Shown piece by piece: positions 54,034-62,140 of a DNA stretch of 64,000 nt (within the stretch, counting starts at the first letter, position 1; every line of letters starts with the position of its first letter). Source of the DNA: JAPLIS01 sp963719415 (GTDB lineage Bacteria > Babelota > Babeliae > Babelales > Vermiphilaceae). Made by a program: the position numbers and the translations under genes. The stretch covers positions 310,001-374,000 of the forward strand of contig OY970383.1 in NCBI GenBank assembly GCA_963719415.1, read 5' to 3'. Under the pieces are notes generated by a model that did no database searches, was not told the DNA's origin, and saw only the letters and a list, made by a program, of their open reading frames with translations.

Positions 54034-55674
54034 ATGTACAATAAAAAAACACATATACATTTTATTGGCATCGGAGGCATAGGGATGAGTGGCATTGCCA
54101 CCATTCTCAAACATCAGGGATATACGATATCCGGGTGTGACTCGGATATGCACCAACAAAGTATTATCAATCTACAAAATATAGGATGTTCAATTTTTCA
54201 GGGCAACAACACTACTGCTTGTGCCGATCCTCTTATTAATGTGATAGTCTACTCTTCAATTATTAGGCCTGACAACATAGAAATTATTAATGCTCAAAAA
54301 AGAGGTATTGCAACAATACCGCGAGCGATCATGCTTGCTGAACTAATGCGAACAAAATATAGCATAGCAATTGCTGGTGCTCATGGAAAAACAACAACTA
54401 CCTCTTTGGTTTCTCATATTTTAATTGAAGCTGGCATTGATCCGACAGTCATTATTGGTGGCCACCTAAAAACAATATCAACTAATGCTCGATTTGGATT
54501 AAGCGATTTTTTAGTAGCTGAAGCTGACGAATCCGATAGGTCTCTCTTATTTTTACACCCTACACTTGCCATCGTCACTAACATCGATTTAGAACATTTG
54601 GAAACATATCGAGATCTAAACGATATAAAACAAACTTTTCAACAATTTTTAAGCTCACTTCCCTTTTATGGCAAAGCATTTGTCTGCGCTGATGATCCAC
54701 ATATTTCTTCACTGCCAGCAATTCCTCATATCACCACCATAACGTATGGCTTTAATCAGCAAAACGATTTTTTTGCTACCGATATTATATTGAAAAATAA
54801 TCGTTCACATTTTACCCTTAACAAAAAATTTTTTACTCTTAACTGGCCAAAAAGCAACACTATTTCTAACAGACCTGACAATTTGGCTATCCCTGACAAC
54901 ACCCATTCTAACGCTCTTGCTACACCAGAAAACCAGGATATTCTTGCTCAGAGTACTGCATTGGAGACCATCACTCTCAATATGCCGGGCAATCATAATA
55001 TATTAAATGCACTCGGCGCTATTGCCGTTGCATTAGATTTAGATATACCATTAAACGTAATTACGAAAGCGTTAGCCAATTTTCAGGGAGTTGATCAGCG
55101 ATTTACTCGTCGAGGAACCTTTAAAGGGGCTACTATTATCGATGATTATGGACATCACCCAAAAGAAATAGAACTAACGTTGGCAATTGCTTGTCGACGT
55201 ACTAAACAAGAGCCCTTTACCGAACAGAAACTCTCTAACCAGCAAGAATTTTCTACTAAGCAAGAACTTTCTATTAACCCTCTCTCTACCGAACAAGATT
55301 TTTCTATTAACCAAAAACTCTCCTCTACTAAACAAAAACTTTCTGTAATCTTTCAACCACACAGATATACAAGAACATATCACTTATGGGACTACTTTAT
55401 TAAAGTTTTTTTAGAAAGCTCCATCGACAATCTCATTATTACCGATATTTTTCCTGCCGGCGAATTGCCTATAGAAAATGTTACCAGCAAACGTTTTGCC
55501 GAAACACTACAAGCTTTAAATCCCTCTTTTTCTATTACCTATATTCCCTTCGAGAACGATATGCTCACCCTAGAAACACATATACGCGATACAGCAGACC
55601 AGTATGAAACTATACTCTTTCTTGGTGCTGGAAAAATAAATAAAATCTCGCAAAAATTAGTTTCTATTCTATAA
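54034..55674 (+). CDS. murC: UDP-N-acetylmuramate--L-alanine ligase
   Basis: 546 residues, longer than the usual 450-490. The start HFIGIGGIGMSGIA (nucleotide binding), ATP loop AGAHGKTTTTSL, central AEADESDRS, and FQGVDQRFTRRG...IDDYGHHPKEI are all present. Two insertions account for the extra length: an Asn/Asp-rich one around 283-310 and a Gln/Ser/Thr-rich repetitive one around 395-440 (TKQELS, TEQDFS, TKQKLS) just before FQPHRYTRT. MurC adds the first amino acid to the peptidoglycan stem, so the cell probably still makes a wall. No clear Shine-Dalgarno is visible. Confidence 0.96.
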   Translation: MYNKKTHIHFIGIGGIGMSGIATILKHQGYTISGCDSDMHQQSIINLQNIGCSIFQGNNTTACADPLINVIVYSSIIRPDNIEIINAQKRGIATIPRAIMLAELMRTKYSIAIAGAHGKTTTTSLVSHILIEAGIDPTVIIGGHLKTISTNARFGLSDFLVAEADESDRSLLFLHPTLAIVTNIDLEHLETYRDLNDIKQTFQQFLSSLPFYGKAFVCADDPHISSLPAIPHITTITYGFNQQNDFFATDIILKNNRSHFTLNKKFFTLNWPKSNTISNRPDNLAIPDNTHSNALATPENQDILAQSTALETITLNMPGNHNILNALGAIAVALDLDIPLNVITKALANFQGVDQRFTRRGTFKGATIIDDYGHHPKEIELTLAIACRRTKQEPFTEQKLSNQQEFSTKQELSINPLSTEQDFSINQKLSSTKQKLSVIFQPHRYTRTYHLWDYFIKVFLESSIDNLIITDIFPAGELPIENVTSKRFAETLQALNPSFSITYIPFENDMLTLETHIRDTADQYETILFLGAGKINKISQKLVSIL

Positions 55675-56058
55675 GTTGGTATTATATCCCATTAAGTTTC
55701 CTATTTTTCGATTGCATGCACTTACCAGTTCTTTATCTTGCAATACGTACATTGTTGATGCAAACGCTGCTCCCCCTCCTAGTGCCATTCCTATTCTTCC
55801 TCCTAGGTCTCCTGCTAGTTGTTTTCCTACGGCTTGTAATGCCGCTGCACCTACTCCCATTGCTGCTAACTCAGCTAATATTCTTGTTACTCGGCCTATT
55901 CTATTTACCATTATAGCTTCTTCTTTGCTTTTTATTTCTTCACATACTTCTCTCTCTCCTGATCTTTTTACTCTTCCCTCTGCCACTGCTCCTAGTGAAA
56001 AAAATAGTGCAATAACCGCCGTTAATGAAACAATTACTTTTCGAGTATATATTCTCAT
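55669..56058 (-). CDS. Small secreted or membrane glycine-zipper protein
   Basis: 129 residues. A signal peptide (VIVSLTAVIALFFSLGAVAEG) is followed by a charged linker and a Gly/Ala-rich hydrophobic stretch (AAMGVGAAALQAVGKQLAGDLGGRIGMALGGGAAFAS in overlapping segments), typical of glycine-zipper membrane domains. Two cysteines are present in the mature part. It converges with murC and overlaps its end by 6 bases. Function unknown. Confidence 0.65.
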   Translation of the reverse strand: MRIYTRKVIVSLTAVIALFFSLGAVAEGRVKRSGEREVCEEIKSKEEAIMVNRIGRVTRILAELAAMGVGAAALQAVGKQLAGDLGGRIGMALGGGAAFASTMYVLQDKELVSACNRKIGNLMGYNTNL

Positions 56059-56453
56059 AAAACCTCTTTTTCAGTTATTTAAGTATATTTAAAAAATTTA
56101 GCTTCTACACGTATAGCTGAGCGCGTTAAGAATTCCCCTTTTTAAACTTGTTATTGTTGATAAGTTTGCTAATATAGCCTCCCTGCGGAGGCTATATTGG
56201 TTGGAGTTATTTATCATCGCTTTGCTCTATTATTAATGCTATCAAATTTCTTTACAGATAGTAAATACCTAGGCCAAAAACTTAACCTAATACATTAAAA
56301 ATATCCTCAAAACCATTGATTTTAGGCCTTTATTCCTGTTATTCTCAACAATAGAGGAGCAAAAATAGAGCGACCTATAACAAAAGTCTCAAAAGAAGGA
56401 AATTGGAGATCAATACACGTGCAATAAGCATGCAAAATAACATGGAGGTTATT
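56059..56453. other. Intergenic region with a 12-bp perfect hairpin
   Basis: 395 bases without a gene. Arms 56171-56182 (AATATAGCCTCC) and 56187-56198 are perfectly complementary around CTGC. The sequence after it, GTTATTTATCATCGCTTTGCTCTA (from about 56206), matches the sequence following the GC-rich repeats at about 16926 in 20 of 24 positions. Confidence 0.7.
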
Positions 56454-56717
56454 ATGAAAAAAACAACACTACTACTTATTGCTATAGCATGCATAAGTAG
56501 CTTTTTAAACAGAGATATAGAAGCTCGACCTCGATATTCAAGTGATTTGAGAGGCCGAACTACTACTGTTTGTCGAAATGGTCTTTGTCGACCAAGACCA
56601 GACAATCCAATAAACTATCGTGGCTACCCACGTTACCGTCATTACGGACCACATCGAGTCGTCCGAGGAGTATTGCCAACTCGCCATCACGGCTATTATC
56701 GCCATTATGGCAGATAG
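56454..56717 (+). CDS. Small secreted basic Arg/Tyr-rich protein A
   Basis: 87 residues from the ATG at 56454, chosen because GGAGG sits 5 bases upstream and the signal peptide starts at once (MKKTTLLLIAIACISSFLN); a longer in-frame start at 56403 has no such site. The mature part is rich in Arg, Tyr, His and Gly (YRGYPRYRHYGPHR, HHGYYRHYGR). The first 20 residues and the leader ATGGAGGTTATT are shared with the proteins at 57331 and 58081. A function in the cell envelope or on host surfaces is a guess. Confidence 0.7.
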   Translation: MKKTTLLLIAIACISSFLNRDIEARPRYSSDLRGRTTTVCRNGLCRPRPDNPINYRGYPRYRHYGPHRVVRGVLPTRHHGYYRHYGR

Positions 56718-56807
56718 TACACTCGACAAATTGTTCAAAAAATAAAGTAATGCGAGAACAATAAGCATACTAGATAAAAACATACCTATTAACAAAAAGG
56801 GGGTTAT

Positions 56808-57164
56808 ATGAAAAAAAACATACCATTGCTTATTGCAGTGATAGGTCTAAGTACGGGTATAGGTGTCTTTTTAAACCTAGATGCACGTCCTCATTGGCCT
56901 GAAAAATGGCACCTTCATGGCCACAAACATGATTATGAGACAAAAAGTGTGCCGCCAAGATCTCTAACGCCAGGCGAAGTATTTAGCTCCGACGAGAAAG
57001 CTGTCCAAACAATAGAATCTAATAGAAACAAGCAAGATAGATTACGCCAACAAGAAAATGAGTTGCGAGAACAAAAGCTAGAAAAAGATTTTCAAAAAGA
57101 GAAAATACGCCGTGAACGACAAGATCTGAAGCAAGAAACACGAAAACTCAAAGCCAGACTTTAG
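56808..57164 (+). CDS. Small secreted coiled-coil protein B
   Basis: 118 residues. A signal peptide (MKKNIPLLIAVIGLSTGIGVFLN) ends in the same FLNxDARP-type junction as the neighbours. The mature part starts His/Trp/Lys-rich and then becomes a long charged helix (residues about 65-118, Arg/Glu/Gln/Lys with heptad spacing), probably coiled coil. Good RBS (AAAGGGGG) 5-6 bases before the ATG. No family recognised. Confidence 0.65.
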   Translation: MKKNIPLLIAVIGLSTGIGVFLNLDARPHWPEKWHLHGHKHDYETKSVPPRSLTPGEVFSSDEKAVQTIESNRNKQDRLRQQENELREQKLEKDFQKEKIRRERQDLKQETRKLKARL

Positions 57165-57330
57165 TAAAACTTTTAGTAAATAATAAACAAAAGACTATGG
57201 GTTTTAGTAAACAATAAATAAAGTAAGAGATTTTTAGAAAAATAGAAGTTATTAAATAGAAGTTATTAGATAAAAGTGACTGAATAATAGAAGATATTGA
57301 TAAAAAAATTACTAGAAAATGGAGGTTATT

Positions 57331-57723
57331 ATGAAAAAGAAAGTTATATTATTTATCGCGATAGCATGTATAGGCAGTTTTTTAAACGTAGACACACATG
57401 CTGCCCCCGGATGGGGCCGCGGATATGATCGTTTGGACCGAAGAGATGGTCGTTGGGGTCGTGGATACGATAATTGGAGGCGTAGAGATGATCGTTGGAC
57501 AAGAGGAGATCGAGCCTTGCTTGGTACCAATATAGCAGCCAATACCGTGGGAACCTTGGGCATGCTGGGCGCTCAAGCTCGTCAAAATAAATTAGCCCGA
57601 CGAGACGATAGATATGCACGAGAAGAAGAGAACAGAATGCTTAGAGAACAACTAGCTCAAAAAAACTCACAACAAACTCTGCCACAAAAAATACAATCAA
57701 CTGACGAAGAGATGGAAGATTAA
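57331..57723 (+). CDS. Small secreted Gly/Arg/Trp-rich protein C
   Basis: 130 residues from the ATG at 57331, which carries the same GGAGGTTATT leader as protein A. After the signal peptide (KKVILFIAIACIGSFLNVDTHA) comes a repeated WGRGYDxxxRRDxRW segment (about 30-60), then a Gly/Ala-rich hydrophobic segment (ALLGTNIAANTVGTLGMLGAQ) and a charged helix. The order RY/W-rich, hydrophobic, coiled is the same as in the protein at 58081. Confidence 0.7.
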   Translation: MKKKVILFIAIACIGSFLNVDTHAAPGWGRGYDRLDRRDGRWGRGYDNWRRRDDRWTRGDRALLGTNIAANTVGTLGMLGAQARQNKLARRDDRYAREEENRMLREQLAQKNSQQTLPQKIQSTDEEMED

Positions 57724-57735
57724 AAAAACTTAAAC

Positions 57736-58037
57736 TAACGTGAGCTCGATCTAACAACTTAGCTTTCTACAATATTTTTTCTATAGCGGGCTAAATGGGC
57801 CCGCAGGGCCCACCCAATTTCTTACCCCACCTGCCTGCCCCCGGATGGGGGGATTAAAGGGGCGAATTTAGGGGTCCCCGTGATAGTAGAGCGGGGTAAA
57901 ATTTAGGGGTCCCCGTGATAGTAGAGCGGGGTAAAATTTAGGGGTCCCCGTGATAGTAGAGCCGGGTAAAATTTAGGGGTCCCCGTGACAGTAGAGCGGG
58001 GTAAAATTTACAGCATTTTTAAGTCGAGCTCACGTTA
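57736..58037. repeat. Inverted-repeat-bounded GC-rich element
   Basis: TAACGTGAGCTCGA at 57736-57749 is exactly inverted at 58024-58037. Between them lie the palindromes GCGGGC...GCCCGC and TGGGCCCGCAGGGCCCA (about 57786-57812), a copy of the motif TTACCCCACCTG (from about 57823), GC-rich hairpin sequence, and four 35-bp tandem repeats (57871-58010). No open frame is present. It resembles a miniature non-autonomous element or a structured array; no target-site duplication was clearly seen. Confidence 0.8.
57871..58010. repeat. Four 35-bp tandem repeats with GGGGTCCCC core
   Basis: Units at 57871, 57906, 57941 and 57976, each GGGGTCCCCGTGATAGTAGA followed by GCGGGGTAAAATTTA, with one change in the third and one in the fourth. 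No spacers separate them, so this is not a CRISPR array. The reverse complement is related to the units at 16867-16934. Confidence 0.95.
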
Positions 58038-58080
58038 AACTAGATAAAAATAAAAATTTTAGTGAAAATGGAGGTTTTCA

Positions 58081-58566
58081 ATGAAAAACAAAACAACACT
58101 ATTGCTTATCGTAATAGCATGTATAGGTAGTTTATTGAATATGACTACGCAGACTTTGGGTCGCTATTGGGGTCCTCGATATGGTGGTTATTATGGTAGA
58201 CGCTGGGCAAGTCCTTATAGAGGCTACGGGGGACTATATGGCAGACACTATGGATACTATGGTAGACCATACTGGAGACATGGTTATGGTCATTATGGTG
58301 GGCCATATGGATATGGGTATGATTATTACCCAAGCCGTGGCGGATTGATTGCCGGCACAGTTGCTGGTGCGATCGGCACTGTTGGCGCCATAGCTGCCAA
58401 TGCTGCTGGAGAAAGATCAGCACGTCGAGCATATCGAGAAGATAGACATGAACAACGAAGACGGCAACTTCAAGAAGAAAAAAATAGAAGGCTCAAAAAA
58501 CACGCCCCTAAAAAAGAAGTAACAGAAACAGAAGAAACTGAAGAGACAGAAGAAACTAACGAATAA
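58081..58566 (+). CDS. Small secreted Gly/Tyr/Arg-rich protein D
   Basis: 161 residues. The signal peptide (MKNKTTLLLIVIACIGSLLN) is nearly that of A and C, with GGAGG upstream. Residues about 28-90 are a low-complexity Gly/Tyr/Arg stretch (YGGYYGRRW, GRHYGYYGRPYWRHGYGHY). A Gly/Ala zipper (GLIAGTVAGAIGTVGAIAANAAG, about 92-115) follows, then a charged helix and a Glu/Thr repeat tail (ETEETEETEET). The zipper could insert in a membrane. Function unknown. Confidence 0.72.
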   Translation: MKNKTTLLLIVIACIGSLLNMTTQTLGRYWGPRYGGYYGRRWASPYRGYGGLYGRHYGYYGRPYWRHGYGHYGGPYGYGYDYYPSRGGLIAGTVAGAIGTVGAIAANAAGERSARRAYREDRHEQRRRQLQEEKNRRLKKHAPKKEVTETEETEETEETNE

Positions 58567-58593
58567 TAAAAAAACAAAACTTGAACTAATTTA

Positions 58594-58625
58594 GTTGGCC
58601 TCCTATATTTTAATTGGGGGCCAAC
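58594..58625. terminator. Hairpin between converging genes
   Basis: GTTGGCCTCC (58594-58603) pairs with GGGGGCCAAC (58616-58625) with one wobble. On the minus strand it is followed by a T-rich stretch. It probably ends both the gene at 58081 and the lipoprotein gene. Confidence 0.65.
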
Positions 58626-58658
58626 CTGAAAAATATGTCTCAATAAGTTGCTATATGC

Positions 58659-59279
58659 TTAAAAGCTAGGATTATGATTGTGATTATGAGAAGAAAAAAT
58701 AATCACTAATACGCCAGATCTATACGGTCGAATACTTATTGCTGATCGCTTATCCGGCTTAACAAAATTCAACAAAACCTCACCTCCCGCACTAAATTGT
58801 CCGGCATACTTCCAACCAAAACGCTCCATCTGCGAAAAATAGAAATCAACTATATAAAAAATTTTGTTTTTACTTTTGAAAGATAAAAAATTATCGCTAT
58901 TACTAGTATCTTTGCTGACAACGTTACCGGCACAATAGCTAATACCTTTGCTAGCGTCTCTGCTATCATTTTTACCAGCATTATTAACAACATTACTATC
59001 GCACATACCCGGGGGGGGCGAACAGACTACATTATAAACATCCAAAGGGGTAGGAATATCAATAAAATGTGGATTCAGATTTTGTCTTAAAAAAAGAGAA
59101 GTGGCATGTTGTTTAGACATACCACTTTTTACAATTTCTTCTTCTTGCTGATCAAACGGTGCTCGTAAAACTGCAACCTCTGACTTAATTTTATTTTTAT
59201 TATTTTTACGACTAAAGCAGCCCATCAAAAAACAACAAGAAATAATAAAAAAATAAAAACAAGTACCATTTTTCGCCAT
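58659..59279 (-). CDS. Putative lipoprotein, unknown function
   Basis: 206 residues from the ATG at 59279; an in-frame start at 59315 is possible. The hydrophobic segment FYFFIISCCFLMGC ends in a lipobox-like LMGC, suggesting lipid attachment at that cysteine. The mature part has a polar middle rich in Asn/Ser/Asp and a C-terminal domain (KIFYIVDFYFSQMERFGWKYAGQFSAGGEVLLNF, then AISIRPYRSGVLVIIF, in short segments) that looks like a compact alpha/beta fold. No family is recognised with confidence. Confidence 0.7.
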   Translation of the reverse strand: MAKNGTCFYFFIISCCFLMGCFSRKNNKNKIKSEVAVLRAPFDQQEEEIVKSGMSKQHATSLFLRQNLNPHFIDIPTPLDVYNVVCSPPPGMCDSNVVNNAGKNDSRDASKGISYCAGNVVSKDTSNSDNFLSFKSKNKIFYIVDFYFSQMERFGWKYAGQFSAGGEVLLNFVKPDKRSAISIRPYRSGVLVIIFSSHNHNHNPSF

Positions 59280-59371
59280 AAAATAATTCTTTTTAATCAA
59301 ACAATATTTAAACACTCTATGAATAAAATATTTTATTGAGCTAAAAACATTTGAATAGTTCTATCTATAAA

Positions 59372-59905
59372 CTAGTTACTAACCCGAGCGCTCTCTTTAG
59401 CTGTACCCACTTTTTTCCGCTCTTTAATACGAGCAGCTTTACCAACTCTATCACGTACATAAAATAGTTTTGCACGACGAACATCACCTTTTTTGACTAT
59501 CTTAATAGTTTCAATAAGAGGAGAATAGGTTGGCAAAATACGCTCAACGGCAACTCCTTGAGCACCAATTTTACGTACCGTAAAAGTACTTGAAACACCT
59601 TGATTATGACGAGCTATAACATCACCCTCAAAACTTTGGAGTCGTTCTTTAATGCCTTCTTTTTCTTTTGCACTAAAGCTTTTTTCCATCTCTTTATTCA
59701 ATTCTTCTTGAGTAATAGATTTACCATTTTTTTTGAAAAATATCTTTTTAATCTTATTGATTTTTTCTTGTAATTCTTCTGAAATTTCAAGAATTCTTAA
59801 TGAAACAGCTACACAATCCCCTATTTCAAAAACAGGAAATGCACGTTCATACATACCAATATCTCTAATCGTCTCTTTAGTCCACTTTTTTGCTTTCATG
59901 CGCAT
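59372..59905 (-). CDS. rplS: Large subunit ribosomal protein bL19 with an internal insertion
   Basis: 177 residues, about 60 longer than usual. FPVFEIGDCVAVSLRILE aligns with the family start, and SFEGDVIARHNQGVSSTFTVRKIGAQGVAVERILPTYSPLIETI with the rest (shown in parts), ending VRDRVGKAARIKERKK. Between them lies an insert of about 45 residues (about 41-86), Lys/Glu-rich and helical (INKIKKIFFKK, EELNKEMEKSF), where other bL19 proteins have only a short loop (GNRER). bL19 lies at the 30S-50S interface. It is the last gene of the ffh-to-rplS group. Confidence 0.92.
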   Translation of the reverse strand: MRMKAKKWTKETIRDIGMYERAFPVFEIGDCVAVSLRILEISEELQEKINKIKKIFFKKNGKSITQEELNKEMEKSFSAKEKEGIKERLQSFEGDVIARHNQGVSSTFTVRKIGAQGVAVERILPTYSPLIETIKIVKKGDVRRAKLFYVRDRVGKAARIKERKKVGTAKESARVSN

Positions 59906-59993
59906 TTCCTTATAAAAATCTTTATTTAATTTTTGAGTAAAGCTGTCTCAATATATGTATTATAATAACGTAAAAAAGCACTCATGCCAAGCA

Positions 59994-61316
59994 CTATTTT
60001 GCTTCTTGTCCAACCTCTTTATTATTAATCCCCACCCAGCGATCAAGCACTATGGCCGCAGCCGACCTGACTGAAAGATGATTAAAATTCGTAAATCCTT
60101 CTACCGGCACCAACTGAAAATCAGATTTTTTCAAAAACGAACCTTGCAATCCTTTCCCAGTACCGAAAACCAATAAAACTGGCCTACCTGATTCCCATAC
60201 TCGATGCTGATCATAAAAAGTAATAAAAGAAGCATGATCTTGACCTTGAGAGGCTGATGTCACCACAACTAAAGGCGCGACCCCTTCTTTTTCTTCAATA
60301 GCGGCAATAGCTTGTTCTATCGTATCTTTCACCGTAACTAATGAAATAGCTTTATGACGACTTTTATTATACGAAATACCATTCTCAGAACACCAAAAAC
60401 TCAATAATTTATGTACAATTTTTTGTTGATCGCAGAGTGGTGTAACAATAAAAAATCCTTGCATTCCATACGTAGCACAAGAACGAGCTATATCATGAAT
60501 ATCTATAGAAGTAACCGATGTTGCCCCAACGCCCTGATCTCCACCAACCAACACATCCCCGTGAATAAGAGCGACATAATGAGGTGGTATATAAGAAGCG
60601 GCAATCTCACGCTCTTTAAGGGTTGTTATATGCGAGCGAACCCATGAAAAATGTTTTTTTACACTTACACACGCTGCTTGCTGCTTACGCCACTGCGCAA
60701 TTGCTCCATGATTTCCCGACCGAACAATATCAGGTACCTCTCGTTCTTTCCAATTGACCGGTTCCGTATATTCTGGATAGTCGATAAAAGGACCCGTAAA
60801 CGATTCTTCTGACACTGACTCTTGGCTGCCCACTACACCTGGTATCAGACGCAAAAAGCCCTCAAGCAACATCATTGCCGGAATATCTCCACCCATCAGA
60901 ACAAAATCACCTACTGAAACAATCATATCCGCATATTCTTGCTCAACCCTCGTATCCATTCCTTCATAGCGAGCTGGCAACAACATGAGATGACCAGTAG
61001 ACTCTGCTTGTAATGCTATTTTTTTTAAAAGCCGTTGATTTAACAATTCTCCTTGCGGTGAAAAAAAAATCTTAAAAGAACGTCCATATTTTTTTTCTTG
61101 TTGATCAACTGCTTGCTGCACCACTTCAGGACGAATAAGCATTCCTGCCCCTGGACCAAATGTTGGCGCATCAATACGTTTTTTTGGAGGAACCAGAGAA
61201 AAAAATGAACAAACATCAAGAGAAATTAATTCTTTTTCTTGTGCTCGCTTAATAAGACTTACCTGGGTAAAAGAAGAATAAAGTTCTGGAAAAACAGTAC
61301 AAATTGATATATGCAT
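59994..61316 (-). CDS. trmD: tRNA (guanine-37-N1)-methyltransferase fused to a second SPOUT-type domain
   Basis: 440 residues from the ATG at 61316 (MHISICTVFPELY is the usual start). The TrmD part (about 1-235) has GPGAGMLIRPEV, ARYEGMDTRVEQEYADMIVSVGDFVLMGGDIPAM with the SAM-knot, and GPFIDYPEYTEP. It makes m1G37 to prevent frameshifting. The remaining 200 residues (YVALIHGDV, IDIHDIARSCATYG, LLVFGTGKGL, FNHLSVRSAAAIVLDRWVG) resemble the Methyltrn_RNA_4 (PF09936) family, fused to TrmD in some Deltaproteobacteria and other lineages. The substrate of the second domain is unknown. Confidence 0.93.
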   Translation of the reverse strand: MHISICTVFPELYSSFTQVSLIKRAQEKELISLDVCSFFSLVPPKKRIDAPTFGPGAGMLIRPEVVQQAVDQQEKKYGRSFKIFFSPQGELLNQRLLKKIALQAESTGHLMLLPARYEGMDTRVEQEYADMIVSVGDFVLMGGDIPAMMLLEGFLRLIPGVVGSQESVSEESFTGPFIDYPEYTEPVNWKEREVPDIVRSGNHGAIAQWRKQQAACVSVKKHFSWVRSHITTLKEREIAASYIPPHYVALIHGDVLVGGDQGVGATSVTSIDIHDIARSCATYGMQGFFIVTPLCDQQKIVHKLLSFWCSENGISYNKSRHKAISLVTVKDTIEQAIAAIEEKEGVAPLVVVTSASQGQDHASFITFYDQHRVWESGRPVLLVFGTGKGLQGSFLKKSDFQLVPVEGFTNFNHLSVRSAAAIVLDRWVGINNKEVGQEAK

Positions 61317-61442
61317 ACAATAAAAAACCAACCTATCTAGATGCTTTAATGCTAAAAACCCAAAATTTTGTTAAATTAAACTGCCAAATATCTTATTTTT
61401 TAGGGCACTTCTTTAGTATCTGTTTAATATATTATAGCTATA

Positions 61443-61685
61443 TTAATCTGCAACCCGAACAGAAATTTTCTCTCTTGCAGAAACCATCGTATCAACCAAA
61501 GTACGTATGGCCCTAATTGTTTGTCCTCGTTTACCGATAAGACGCCCTCTATCTCGTGAGTTAACCCTGATTTCAATAACGCTTACTTCGCCAGCGTTTT
61601 CTTGATCATGAATTACAGACACAACAACAGATTCTGGATCATTAACCAATTGAGTAACAAGATGTTCAACAAACTCTCTGAGCAT
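61443..61685 (-). CDS. khpA: KH-domain RNA-binding protein KhpA
   Basis: 80 residues, a single KH domain with the GxxG loop GKRG (LIGKRGQTIRAIRTLV). It sits between rpsP and trmD as in many bacteria. RimM, which normally follows here, is missing, leaving 126 bases without a gene. KhpA binds RNA, in some species together with KhpB. Confidence 0.94.
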   Translation of the reverse strand: MLREFVEHLVTQLVNDPESVVVSVIHDQENAGEVSVIEIRVNSRDRGRLIGKRGQTIRAIRTLVDTMVSAREKISVRVAD

Positions 61686-61735
61686 AGAAACACTTTCTCT
61701 TTTGTATTCTCTTTATATTCTATTCTGCGTGTATT

Positions 61736-62110
61736 CTATTCTTTGACAGCAGTCGATTTTTCTACAGTCGATTTTTCTGTAGCCACTTTTTTTTCTACAG
61801 ACTTAGCAACCGTTTTTGCTTTAACATCAACTTTAACATTAGTTGTTTGACCATTCTCTTGAGCAGCTTTCAATGCACGCTTATAAACGCGATATACTTT
61901 TTTTGCTGAATCAGAAGGAATAGCACCCTTAGATACCCAATCTTTATACAATTCTTCTCTAAAAACAACTACTTTACCCTTAAGGCTGTCATAAGTACCT
62001 ATATCCGATAAAAATGCACCATCTCGCTTACTTTTCGAATCAATTGCAACAAGGCTAAAAAAAGGTGTCTTTTTTCTACCAACTCGAGAAAGTCTAATTC
62101 TAACTGCCAT
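61736..62110 (-). CDS. rpsP: Small subunit ribosomal protein bS16
   Basis: 124 residues from the second ATG (MAVRIRLSRVGRKKTPFFSLVAIDS); the first ATG, two codons upstream, is less family-like. KRDGAFLSDIGTYDSLKG follows. The C-terminal 40 residues are a low-complexity Val/Lys/Ser/Thr tail (VEKKVATEKSTVEKSTAVKE) with a small repeat (ACAGTCGATTTTTCT twice near 61747-61775), making it longer than the usual 80-90 residues. Confidence 0.95.
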   Translation of the reverse strand: MAVRIRLSRVGRKKTPFFSLVAIDSKSKRDGAFLSDIGTYDSLKGKVVVFREELYKDWVSKGAIPSDSAKKVYRVYKRALKAAQENGQTTNVKVDVKAKTVAKSVEKKVATEKSTVEKSTAVKE

Positions 62111-62140
62111 ACACATAATCCTTTGTAAAAAACAATAATA

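Noticed and set aside
57871..58010. Possible CRISPR array
   Set aside because: The 35-bp units are contiguous with no spacers, and no cas gene is in the window.
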